The notes under the pieces were generated by a model. It was not told the DNA's origin, made no database searches, and saw only the letters and a list, made by a program, of their open reading frames with translations. A DNA stretch of 64,000 bases. It comes from Hordeum vulgare subsp. vulgare. Its lineage: Eukaryota > Streptophyta > Magnoliopsida > Poales > Poaceae. Shown here one piece after another: positions 36,536-47,690 of the stretch (positions are counted from its first letter, which is position 1; every line of letters starts with the position of its first letter). Location of the stretch: contig NC_058520.1 of assembly GCF_904849725.1 (NCBI RefSeq), positions 398,301,993 through 398,365,992 on the forward strand, in the 5' to 3' direction. A program made the translations under genes and the position numbers.

Positions 36536-38374
36536 CTTGTGAGCTTGGTGGAGTTTCTGTCCAGAAGAGAAAAAAATAATCCCTTCCTTGAATCAAAGTT
36601 TGCGAGTCATCCAAAAGGATGGAAGAAAACCTGGTTCTACTGCAAGAACACTGCCCCAATAGGAGAATACTTTTGAAGGTTTTAGGTTGGAACGACCCGG
36701 TAATAACGTGGAATTTCCGGTTTGGCCAAAGGATGAAGAGAGAGATCTGATGGCGCCTCTCCGCACAAAATTAAGGGCTCAGACCGCACATGGCCTTACC
36801 GATATTGACCTGATTCACTGTTTGTTGAAGTGGCGGATTCAACCCGTGAGTGTGAGAATCCGCTTGATGTGTGATTACTCACGTGACTCATCTAACGTTC
36901 AACGCTTCTCTAGTCTGGAGTTAACTGATGACGCTCTCAACAAAGAAAAAGGAGATTTTTCGCCAACTCAAAGGAGAAATGCAGCGTTAGTGGTATGTGT
37001 CCATTTTATCTACTAAATCGTCCAACACCGGCACTGAACTTTTTTCCAACACGTACAATATGTTTCTTTTGTCAATTTCATCTTAACCCGCTATCTTCAG
37101 CATATACTTTATTTTATTTTTGCAGGAAAGTTCCAATATTTGGATGTCACACCTCACATCCCTGTTTTTTCATTGGGCCAGAAAAACGATCCGGCTCTTG
37201 ATAATCCGACTCATGACTCTTCATCGGGAGAACAAACGAAGGTAGAAACTGACTCTCTTAGTCGTTTGCTAACTGAATTTGCCGAAACACCTTATTCTCC
37301 CAACGACTCAGAATCCAGTCAAACCGGGAATATTGAGATAATTTCAATCTCTTCCAGTTCATCAGCAACATTTTTTACAAGAAAGCCAAGAAAAGCCGTT
37401 TGGAAGGTTAAAATATCACATCCACACACTCATTTAGCTCCCGATTTTATTTTGAAGAAAACACAATTTGCTGGTCAATCAAAACAAAAGACCGAAGTGG
37501 TTCAGGCGACTTAAATCCTGGCTTGTCTCATGCTCCGCTGGCTCGTATACCACACGTTTAGGTGCCACATAGTCCCACCAATTCTTGTCCGAAGGCCTGT
37601 CTTTTTAAACAACCTCTTAGTCCTTCAAACTCACTTATCACGAATCTCCTCCATTTTTGGACGACTCATCAGCAACACAACTCCCAGCTTTTAACATCTA
37701 TCGTGGGTAAGTTTCTGGTCTTGACCTGATGTATTTACTTTTACACCATTATTTCCTTAACACAATACATGATTTTTAACCATTATAGGGAAAAGGCTAT
37801 TTTGTCAAATCATGCTGCCACGTCATTTTCTGGTGCTCCAAGCCAATATACTCCGAACCCTCAAATAGAAAAAACAGGCAAGGAAGTTGACCTTCTAGAC
37901 ATAATGATCCATATGTTGCGACTGAGCCAACAACCGACGTTGAGATGCCTAAACCAGATGGGACGGTTTTAATGGACACACCAGTAGTGATTACAAGCAC
38001 TTCAATTGATCCTTCTGCTCATCTGCCAAGTCCGGCTCGTCCTTCTAGTCTGATGAATCATGTGGATGACCTTATTCCACCGGCTGACCAGAGCACTCCT
38101 GATGTTGTCATTGTCAAGGAAAGCTTCTAAGATCCTATTGTTTCCACCTCTATTGTTAAAATTGTGGCCAAGGAAGAGCTGGTGAACTTGGATAAATGGA
38201 AAAACAAATTGGAACTCCAAAATATGTCACCATTTAGTGTTGAGGATATCCACGAGCAATACTTGACCTGACTGTCTGAGAGCCGGGAATTGAAGCCAAT
38301 ATGATCAACACCCCGAGGGAAAAATATGAAGTAAGATTCTCTGCTTTAACCATTCTATCTTTATCTATTACCTA

Positions 38375-38800
38375 TAGCCCCTAAGGACCGGCTTATTATG
38401 AAAATTGTAAGCTGGTTCTTCAAAATAAGCATGGACAACTGTAGCTGTAGCCCCCAGGGACCGGCTTATTATGAAAAATGGTAAGCCGATTCTCCACAAG
38501 TAGGCATGTAGAACTGCAGCTATAGCCCCCAAGGACCGGCTTATTATGAGAAGCGGTGAGCTGGCGCTTCACAATTAGGCATGTAAACCGGCGGTTGTAT
38601 CCCCCAAGGACCAAGACGTTATGATGATAACGAGTTGGTACTTTATATCTTGGAGGAAGAACACAAGCATGGTCTAGCCCCTAAGAGTCGGCTTATCTCG
38701 TGGAGTTAGTCGGGTCTTCTTTGAAGAAGTCACCAGCAATTTATATAAGCTTTAAATCATGTAGCCCCAAGGGCCGGCTTATTTCTGTGAAATAGCCAGG
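38375..38800 (+). repeat. Minisatellite of ~70-bp units within the antisense gene of C
   Basis: AGCCCCCAAGGACCGGCTTA or a near copy recurs at about 38381, 38452, 38525 and, more diverged, 38600, 38680 and 38763. The region between coding blocks 37789-38330 and 38980-39230 is otherwise non-coding, so the array probably lies in an intron. Confidence 0.8.
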
Positions 38801-39848
38801 TCTTTGTTGAACTTGAAAATTGGACACATTAGCCTCCAAGTGGTGTATGGAACGTATGGGACTTTTGATAGGATAAAAGATAAATTTGGCACCGTAACCC
38901 CCAAGGGTCAAGTTGTCTCTTCAATGATAGTTATTCATCAACCTTTGTATATCTGTCAGGAATATGTAGTAGATACTAAATCTGTAGCTGTGAAACTACA
39001 TAAGCGTTTGAAAGAAGGTATGAAGCTGAAGGCTAAAGCCGAGCTTATGGCGGCTCGTTGTGAGGAGTCTGCGCGTGAGGCGGGATTGTTTTGAGCAAGC
39101 CGTGAAAATATTTGAAGAAGAAAAATGCGCCCTTTTGAAACATGCTGAAAAAACTGAGGGTAAAATTGGTCCTCTGAAGGAGACTCATTCCGCCCTTCTG
39201 AAACATATAAATGAAATGCTCATGGCTATCTTTGGTATGTACTCATAACTCTTACTTTAAAAGGTCGGGTTATGATGATATAGCTCCTCATTATGAGGCT
39301 TTTTGTTTATGTGCAGGACAAAAAGACCACACTTTTGTGGAGTTGCCAATTGTGAATCTCAAAGCAATTTTCACATATATAGAGCAACTGTTCACAGGGT
39401 ATGTTTTCTCCATAATGGCGGTGAAAAACTTGAAATACTCGCCCGGACCATCAAGGATATGTTGAAGCAACTATCAACTATGCCACAATGGGTCACAGAG
39501 ACACGGAAATTGGTGGCTCGTGGAGGGGCAAATATGTCTCTTGCGAGGGCGCAAGCATATCTTCATGACCTGGATGTTGAACCTGTGAAAGGTGGTTTTC
39601 CTGAATTCAACCTGGACGGATCAATATTTAATCAAGATGATTATGCTAAGTGCTTCAAAGAGACTCGTCCATTGGCAACTCTGATAGCTGAAGAAATTGA
39701 TACGTCCAAGTTTTATTATGCACACTCCAATGAGAATGAACGCATCAACCCGCCCAAAGATAAGCGGTTAGTGATGGTGCTGCCTCATCATAAGAGACCC
39801 GTCACATCTGATATTGACGCATCAACTCATGCTGAGGGGACATCATAG

Positions 39849-40930
39849 TTTGAAGATTTGCTTTCAATTAGGTGGCAACAAAAAGGCCAGTAGCTCAATA
39901 ATGAAGATGAGCCAGGAGCATTGGACCCAAAGGCGGCTCATGTAGAACAAGCTTGAAGTTCCGTCTCTGAAGTCGAATAAGTCGCCGGGCAGCTGTAGCC
40001 CCCCCAAGTATTGAGCAAAAACATGAATATTTTTCGGCTCCTGCTGTGAGCTTGTAATAGGAGTAGTTCTTTAAAATTTGAAACTTTGTCGTGCCATCCA
40101 ACACTTTATCCTGCTCTCATAAGCCTTGCCACAAAACCTTGACCTTTTTTTATCTTGTCTACCGAACTATGATTGTACTGTTCTCTTGTATGTGAAGATC
40201 GTTGTTTATTCGAACTCAATAGCTCCTTTCATAGAAAAGAGAAGAGGAATATAATTTAAGCTGGCAAATGGACTTGATTTGCAAGACCCAAATCTTGAGT
40301 GAAATAATCCACAACATTAGTGCCGAAGATGTGTAATTGAACCGGTCATAGTATGACTGTAGTTTTCATGACCCGATCATTCTTTACGAGCCAGTAAAAA
40401 ATAGTACTTGTACCTGAAAGGTTAGGAGTTAATAACATGTAGTAATAATAATAAATCAGAATCAGTAAGACGGCTCAGAGGGACTCGGTAAAAAGAGATT
40501 GGCTTTCGAGGCTCAAGTCATGCTTCAATGAAGCGGGTATGATAACCCATGGTTTATCCTAGCTTTTTTATGCCGTCTCTCACACAACTCAAGCCAATGT
40601 TTTAACCTTGATCTATTAGGGACCAAAGTGGATTGATTTGTCAAGACTACACGGGGTCACCTGATCGGACTCGCATCAAGCATACATGCAGGTTTAACCA
40701 TTTTGTGGCCTCTTTGCCAAATCTAGAGGGTGAGAAAGCTAAACCCAATGAGTTGGAAGCCCCCAAGTTACCTTTGTTTCAAAAAGTAAAGACTTATGTT
40801 GAATTTGTAGGCTGAAACGACAGAGACCCCGAGTTTCAGGGGTGTCAGCTTTATTATATTTGAACATAAAAAAGTATGTATAGGATTTGGGGGGGGTACA
40901 AAGATAAGGAGCCAATGGATCTAAGTATAA
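39849..40930. other. Non-coding region between the antisense gene and pol of C
   Basis: About 1.1 kb after the stop of the antisense gene and before the remnant of the integrase C-terminus. It may contain the 3' UTR of the antisense gene. I see no further gene. Confidence 0.5.
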
Positions 40931-43850
40931 TAAGGCCAAAATTGAGCAATATTCCATGGCTAGGTTGTTTCCTCCTGAGAGTTGTAGCCGTGTGGTCGCA
41001 GGTCGATCAGATAATATGAGCCATTAGTGAGGTTGTTGCTCATGACAAAAGGATCCTCCCAAGGTGATGAAAGCTTATGCATGCCCGTTTGATCTTGAAT
41101 AAGATGGAGCATTAAGTCTCCCTCCTAAAAGGTGTGCCTTCTGACTCTATGGCTATGATAGCGGCGTAGGTCTTGTTGATAAATAGTTGATGTGGCGGCT
41201 GCTAAGTCACGTTATTCTTCCAAAGTATCCAAGGTATCTTGACATGCTTGTTCATTGTCGGCTTCAACATAGACGGCGACTCAAGGAGAATCGTGACGAA
41301 TATCACTTGGTAATACCGCCTCGGCTACATAAACCAGGAAGAAAGGTGCGTACCCAAAGTACTGTCGGGAGTTCCTCGACCCAACAACCTAGAGTACGTT
41401 GTAATGGAACCATGAGTCGGGGTTTGATCCCTCTCAAAATCTCATGATTAGCTCATTTGGCTTGCCCATTGGACTATGGATGTGCTACTGCCACCAAATC
41501 AAGTCGGATGTGTTCGCGCTGACAAAACTTCTCTATAGCTCCCTTAGATAGATTGGTACCATTGTCAGTGATGATGCTATGAGGGTAGCCAAAACAGAAG
41601 ATCAACTTTTTCAAAGACTTGACTGTTGTGTGTGCATCGCAATTGCTCATAGGCTCTGCCACAACTCACTTGGTGAATTTATCAACCGCCACCAGTAGAT
41701 GAGTCTTTTTATCAGAAGATGGTATAAATGGGTCGGCCATATCGAGCCCCAGACCGAAAACGACCAAGTAATTGGGATCATACACAATTCTTGAGCCGGT
41801 ACGTGGGCTTGACGAGCGAACCTTTTGACATCCCTCGCACTTAAGCACAATGTCTTCCGCATGTGCATGAGATATTACCAATAAAACCCATGGCGAAATG
41901 CCTTTGCCACCAAGGAAAGTGAGCCAGTGTGATGTCCACAGTCACCCGCATGGATTTCATTGAGAATTTCCTAACCGTCCTCACGGGAAACACAACGTTG
42001 AAAAACACCGGTGCTACTCCTTCGGTGTAACTCACCGTTCCAAAAACCAGCTTTGGCCAATGTGGATATCGCTGCTTGGATAAGGTCAAGACTTCACTGA
42101 CAAAGTAGACTAGATGTTGAACCAGATACTCTTTTCCAGCCTCCTTCCATTCACCGACAACTGCAACACTGGCCGCTTTTGAATTATTGGCAATGTACAG
42201 GAGCATGGGCTCTTTGTCAGTCGGGGTGGCAAAAACAGGCGGCTCAACTAGCTGCTTTTTGAGAGCTTCAAAAGCTTGGTTAGCCGCGTCAGTCCAAACG
42301 AAAATGTCCATTTTCTTCAGCAACGGATACAGAGAAATTGCTTTCTCTCCAAGGCGGCTTATAAACCGGCTCAAAGTAGCAGTGTGACCAACCACGCGCT
42401 GAACCTGATTAGTATTAGCCGGCTTACCCAGCGAAGTGATTGCCTTGATCTTATGTGGATTGGCTCTGATGCTGTGTTCGAAGACAAGGAAACCCATTAA
42501 CTTTCCTGCAGGAACACCAAAGACACACTTGGACGGGCTAAGCTTCATTTGGTATACTCGAAGATTATCAAACATCTCCTTGAGGTCATCCAAGAGTGTC
42601 TCCTTCTTCTGAGGTTTCACCATGATGTCATCAACATAAGCATGGGCGTTGTACCCAATTTGAGAGCGGAGGCAATTCTGAACACAACGTTAATAAGTCG
42701 CCCGTGCACTATTGATCCCAAAAGGTATGGAGAGATAGAAGAAAGCATAGAAAGGAGTTATGAAAGCGTATTCTCTTGATCCTCACCTGCCATCTTCATA
42801 TGATGGTAAAATGAATACGCATCCACAAAGCATAAACGCTCATAACCCGTTGTAGAATCAACGATCTGATCGATACGAGGGAGGGCGAAGGGATCTTTGG
42901 GAAAAGCCTTATTGAGATCTGTGTAGTCAATACACATTTTCCAGGTGTCGTTGTTTTTCAAAACCAGCACCGGGTGAGCCAGACACTGGATGAAAAACTT
43001 CGATGATGAACCCGACAGCTAGGAGCCAGGCTACTTCTACTCCAATGGCCTTACGCCTCTCCTCGTTAAAACGACGAAGGTATTGTCGTACTGATTTCAT
43101 CTTCGGATCAATATTAAGGTGGTGCTCAGTGAGTTCTCTTGGTACTCCAGGCATGTGAGAAGGTTTCCATGCGAAGCTATCCCGATTCTCACGGATGAAC
43201 TTGATGAGTGCACTTTCCTATTTTGGATCTAGGCCGGTCCCAATAGTGAGGTGCTTGGAAGAATCTCCTGGGGTGAAGTCAACCTCCATGGTATCTTCAT
43301 CTGGTTTGAAATTAAACAACGATTCAGACTCACTAGTTGGCTTTTTGAGGGGGCTCATATCAGCCAGGTCGACATTTGCCGCATAAAACTTCAATTCTTC
43401 AGCCGCACAGGCCAACTCGGCATAGGCCGCATCCCCTTCCTCGCACTCCTGAGCTATCTTTCTGCTGCCTCCCATAGTTATAGTGCCATTGGAACCAGGC
43501 ATATTAAGCTTGACGTAAAATAGCAGGGTCGGGAAATAAAATGAGCATAAGCGGGCCGCCCAAACAGGGCGTGGTAAGGACTTTTGATCTTGATCACGTC
43601 TAACATCAAAGATTCACATCCGAAATTAGATTCATCACCAAAGGCAACGTCCAGCTTAATCCACCCGATTGGGTATGTTGGCTTCCGAGGAATGATCCCA
43701 TGAAAAATCGTGGTTGAAGGTAACAAGCTTCTCTCAAGGAGGTTCATCCACCGGAAAGTACCATAATACATGATAGTGATGCTGCTCCTCTCATCCATCA
43801 GAACATTGGTGAGGGTGTACCCACCAACCTAAGGTGCCACCACCAAAGAT
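40930..43850 (-). pseudogene. pol: Element C pol: protease, reverse transcriptase, RNase H, integrase, heavily decayed
   Basis: Protease (43850-43478) has LMDERSSI where Tat-type elements have a DGGSS-type active site, so the Gly next to Asp is lost. Reverse transcriptase starts with EHHLNIDPKMKSVRQYLRRF (about 43125), changes frame near 42960, continues through KMCIDYTDLNKAFPKDPF, and has AYVDDIMVK near 42640. RNase H follows (42600-41900). Integrase shows CEGCQK, TDNGTNL (second catalytic Asp) and a degraded HP*SNGQAK* (third catalytic region) near 41450. The end resembles SPWEDPFVMSNNLTNGSYYLID. Many stops and frameshifts show this copy is dead. Similarity is closest to Tat/Retand-type polyproteins. 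Confidence 0.85.
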
Positions 43851-44033
43851 AGACCACCTGGGTTATCAACCCGGGGGGTGGGGGTGATCTTCCCTACTCC
43901 ACGTGATTGGTTGCTGTGACCAATTGAGATATCTGGGAAGTGCCGGCTTAACCATATTGATGGCCCTTTGTTTGACATTGATGTCTCGCTTGTAGGTATT
44001 GGTGGTGAAAACATGATATTGACCACCATTCGG

Positions 44034-46019
44034 CTACTTAGGGTTGCTTTGAAAACCGGCTTGACCATTATGTTGTTGATTGTTCTGGCCAGAATGATGT
44101 CCACCACCGTTATTTCCTTGATACAGAAAACCGGACCCTGAGCCGCGCTGACCTTGAAAACCAGTTCTTGAAAAGCCGCCATGTGAACCGCCAGGTCCAT
44201 GCTGACCCGAAGGTCCCGCACCATTACCTCCTTGGTGGTTCTGGAAAAAGTGGTTGCGAAATTCCTGCATGATATAACAATCTTCCCACGAACGAGTGGA
44301 TGGCTTATCCTTTGTACTATGCTTGGGACAAGGTGCTTTAAGCACTTCCTTGTAGTTGTGGTTTAATCCCATTATAAGATCCTCCACTGCAATAGTTTCG
44401 GCACTGGTTTTTTGTAACTAGTATTGGTGTTAACAACAAAGTCTGACCCCCGATCGGGTTGCTTCCGCTTTCTGTTGTTGTCGTGACGTCCTTGGTTCCC
44501 ATTGTGCCCATGGTTTTGATGACCCTTGCCACCATCCCCCTTCCTATTCTTGCCAGATTTATCATCACTGGAGCCGGGATCCTTCGTGTTGTCTGACTCG
44601 ACATATCTGGTAGGAACGTCCATCAAGTTGCCCATGTCTTACGCCTTTCATTTCAAACGGTTAAGGTTCAGAACCAGCGGTCGAAAATAGCAATTTTTCT
44701 CCAAGATTAAGACGGCTTGAGCAGCCGATATATTATCTAATGAGTGGATAATCTCGGCAACCCGGCGAGTCCAATGATGAGCCAACTCGTCCGGACGCTG
44801 AACGCAATGCTGAAGATCCACAATTGTTATTGGCCGTTTGCACGTTCCCTGGAAATCCTTGATAAATTGCTCCTTCAGCTATGCCCACATGTTAATGGAG
44901 TTAGGTGGAAGGTTTTTCAACCATGCTCAAGCCGGCCCTTCGAGTATCATTGTCAAATACTTTGCGCACACCGCGTCGCTCACATCGAGCATATTCATGG
45001 CTAACTCATAGCTCTCGATCCATGCCGCCGGCTCGAGATCTGTTGCATAACTGGGCACCTTGTGAGGCCCCTTGAAGTCTCAAGGCATACGCTCACTAAG
45101 GAGAGGCGGGGAAATACAAGCGATGTTGATCGTCCTATTATTGATTCTACCCCCCTGCGTTGTTAATTGGGGTTCCGATGTGGGTTGTTGAGCCGCCCGT
45201 GTCGCTGCTGCTTCTGCGTGCCTCGTGGCTCTTGCCGCGTCGACGACTCCTTGGGCATCTCGCAACCCAAGCCGGGTAGGGGAAACTTGGGGCTACTACC
45301 GCAGTCTGCTACTGGAAACGGACGGAGATTCCTCGTGGTGGCCCCTACTGGGGCTGGTATATGGCGTAGAGTGCACCCGATCATGACTGTAAGAGTATTG
45401 CGCTTGTTGGACCACTCCAGTCTTTAACATCCCAATGGCATTTCTAGCCTCGATAAGAACTAGAGAATTTCCGTGAATAGGGAGTACTTCCAAATTACGT
45501 ATCGCTGCCAGCATATTGTCAATGGGGTTGGAGAAGTAACCATGCGGCGTCTGGAAGCATTGAGCCGACGGAGGTTGAACCGGATCTATCTGCCCGTGAG
45601 GTGGATCTTGCTCGTCCCTTGGCATCTGCGGGCTAGCAAACAAACGAGTCGGCGTATTGTTTGATGGCAGCCGGGTTTGGTGCGTCCTCTGGTGGACCGC
45701 CTCAGAGGCATTTTGTCGGAGCTCTGAATGGCAAGCCTCCGCCTTCAAGTGTTCCTACTCATCACGGATATGGGCCTGCAACTCCACCATTCGAGCGCTT
45801 TTGGCATCAATCTCTTGCTAGACCTTGGCCATCTCTGCGTGAAGCTTTTAGTTCTGCGTTATACTCCTCCTGGTTTTTCATAGTTACACGACTTTCCAAA
45901 AGCTTGGTCATCTCAACCATCAAAACACTCATGGCCTGAGCCGGCGTTTTGCCTGACCAGCTGGCGCCATCGGCGGCTCCTGCAGCCAACGGACCCGGAG
46001 TTGTTGTGGTTCTTGCCAT
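44034..46019 (-). pseudogene. gag: Element C gag, decayed
   Basis: It starts MARTTTTPGPLAAG at 46019, about 490 bases after the primer site. The capsid-like core (44990-44640) reads LKNLPPNSINMWA, LKEQFIKDFQGTCKRPITIV and HHWTRRVAEIIHS with stops in between, then DMGNLMDVPTRYVESDNTKD. A Cys/His segment CPKHSTKDKPSTRSWEDC (44330-44280) stands where Tat-type gag has its zinc-binding motif, and a Gly-rich tail (GGNGAGPSGQHGPGG) follows. At least four stops and frame changes are present. Confidence 0.82.
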
Positions 46020-46504
46020 GTAGACGGTAACCTATTGGGGCGGCTCACAGGTTTCCTTGACAACTTCTGTCTCCAGAAAACCCCCAATTCTCCCATCATA
46101 GAGAGGACAGATTGATTTAGTGTCTCCCATAGACAACTCGCGACCGGAGCTGGTGGGGTGACCTCGTCACCTCCCGGCTCATCCGGGAGGCCGATTCCTT
46201 GAGTGAAACCGATGAAAACGTGACGTCGGTCGGCTTGACACCGATCGGGCTGGGCGTACAGAGCCAACTCGACGATGTTGGTGCAGATGTACACCTGAGG
46301 TACTGGCGCGTCGATTTTGCGGATGAAGACATGAATCTTGCCGAAGGGGACCCGGTACCCAGACTCGATTGAGCCGGCCTCGGGGCCCCATCCTGATTTG
46401 TCGATGTAGAGCTTGCCTTGGCAGCTCGTGGTCATCTGACCAACCACATAGCTCCCAAACCCCAGAAGAGATCCCTCCAAGAACTCAACTCTATCGTGTG
46501 ATAT

Positions 46505-46521
46505 CCCCACGGTGGGCGCCA
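46505..46521 (-). promoter_or_regulatory. Primer-binding site of C (tRNA-Lys)
   Basis: CCCCACGGTGGGCGCCA on the plus strand equals the 3' end of plant tRNA-Lys(CUU), as I know it, including the CCA. Two bases separate it from the LTR at 46524. Confidence 0.88.
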
Positions 46522-46523
46522 AC

Positions 46524-47065
46524 TGTTGAGGTTTTGTCACGGTAGATGTCCTTGTGGAAGGACTTAGGTGTGGATTCATGACAACTAGGTGGCGACTCAA
46601 ACAGGTTGATCGGGAACGAGAGACGAGTTTACCCAGGTTCGGCCCCTCCAATGGAGGTAAAAGCGTACGTCCTACTTGTGTGTGTATTGATAGGTATCTC
46701 GATTCCAAGGGTGTGGAATCGCTAACCTAGCTCTCGAGGAATTGCTAGTTTCTTACTCCATCTTTTTGGCCCGAAGGCTCCCCTTTATGTATAGGTAGAG
46801 GCCTTGAGCTTAGAATAGAGTCCGGGGCAATAAAGAGCATGTGATCTAATCTAACTCCTACTTCCCTTACTCCTCAAGGGAAAGAGAGGGTTTCTTGTAT
46901 CTTCATGTTTGAGTTGTCCATCCACACAACGTCAACAAACCGGCCCATATAACAAGCCGACCTTCTCGGCCTTGTTCTTCTCTTGGTCATCTTCTATCTG
47001 GACCATCTTCAGAAAAGCCCGGGTTAAAACTTGGGCGGGTTATACCGTGGGGTATATCCCCAACA
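46524..47065 (-). repeat. 5' LTR of element C (542 bp)
   Basis: Minus-strand start TGTTGGGGATATACCCC at 47065, end CTCAACA at 46524. It pairs with 22764-23275. No strong TATA box; TATACATAAA at about 46785-46794 (minus strand) is a weak candidate. Confidence 0.92.
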
Positions 47066-47690
47066 AGGGCGTCCTCAAATGTCGGAGGTCTTCATGGGCA
47101 AGCAAGTTGGATGCACACCCCATGTAGCTTTAGTTGAGCTTTCATACACTTATAGCTCTAGTGCATCATTTGCATGGCAATCCCTACTCCTTGTGTAAAT
47201 ATCTACCGATGGGCATCTTCATAGCCCGTTGGTACGCCTAGTTGATACGAGACTATCTTCTCCACTTTTCAACCCCCTTGAAACCTACCACCTTACTTGA
47301 TTCCACTTATATGCTATGTCCAATGGTTCACGCTCATGTATTGCATGTACAATAAAAATTTGATGCATATTGAAAAGGTACGATCCAATTGCCTGACTTG
47401 GGCACCGTGGTGCTTGACATTTGTAGTTATGTGGTAAAGATGGAGCCATGCCTTGCTAATATAATAAAGATGGAAATGGTTGAAACAATCTTTAAGGATC
47501 GTACACTTTGAAACATTAATTGTTTTGCTGCTTATACTTATAAATATTGTTGTGTTAATATGTATTAATTCATAGTTTCTCAATGAACATACATGCATAA
47601 GAATACATCATGGATAGCATGTCACATCAAAAAAATTATTTTTATCATTTACCTACTCGAGGACGAGTAGAAATTAAGCTTGGGGATGCT
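47066..47690 (+). other. End of B1 internal region with polypurine tract
   Basis: Continues the non-coding 3' half of B1 after element C and aligns with B2 at about 54866-55492. It ends with a GAGGACGAGTAG motif and AAGCTTGGGGATGCT directly before the LTR. Confidence 0.85.

Larger units (their letters stand above)
24378..39848 (+). pseudogene. Antisense accessory gene of element C (Transposase_28-like), spliced and interrupted by D
   Basis: The frame opens at 24378 with MAPKNMKVGN. It continues through stops to a recognisable block (PNSMTNIYHFQVLCEVYLQIELCVTLLRESFYLNR in pattern), is cut by D at 24776 and resumes at 36541 with CELGGVSVQKR, then SHPKGWKKTWFYCK and LRAQTAHGLTDIDLI. Probable introns with GT/AG borders are 36993-37125, 37707-37788 and 39235-39316. 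A coiled-coil-like segment (ELMAARCEESAREAG, 39030-39100) precedes the last exon, which holds WVTETRKLVARGGANMS. The N-terminal half matches the 'putative gypsy type transposon' family. Antisense accessory frames downstream of pol are known in Tat/Retand-type elements. Function is unknown. Several stops and frameshifts make this copy non-functional. Confidence 0.75.
22764..47065 (-). mobile_element. Element C: Tat/Retand-like gypsy element with an antisense gene, nested in B1
   Basis: LTRs lie at 22764-23275 and 46524-47065. Next to the right LTR is a perfect 17-base match to the 3' end of plant tRNA-Lys(CUU), so the element reads on the minus strand. Gag and pol decay from 46019 down to about 40930. 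Between pol and the 3' LTR lies a long region carrying a spliced gene on the plus strand. Copia element D is inserted in it. Joining 22763 to 47066 restores the B2-like sequence of B1; however, a clean 5-bp duplication is not visible (ACGAG on the left, AGGGC on the right). Without D the element is about 12.5 kb. Confidence 0.9.

Noticed and set aside
36400..36676. 91-codon plus-strand frame across the right end of element D
   Set aside because: The first half lies in the D LTR; only the part after 36541 is coding, as a continuation of the antisense gene of C.
46505..46521. Possible tRNA gene fragment
   Set aside because: Only the 3' 17 bases including CCA are present and they abut an LTR, so it is a primer-binding site, not a tRNA gene.
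45929..46708. 259-codon minus-strand frame across the LTR/leader of C
   Set aside because: It runs from the LTR through the primer-binding site into the leader, which cannot be a real retrotransposon gene.
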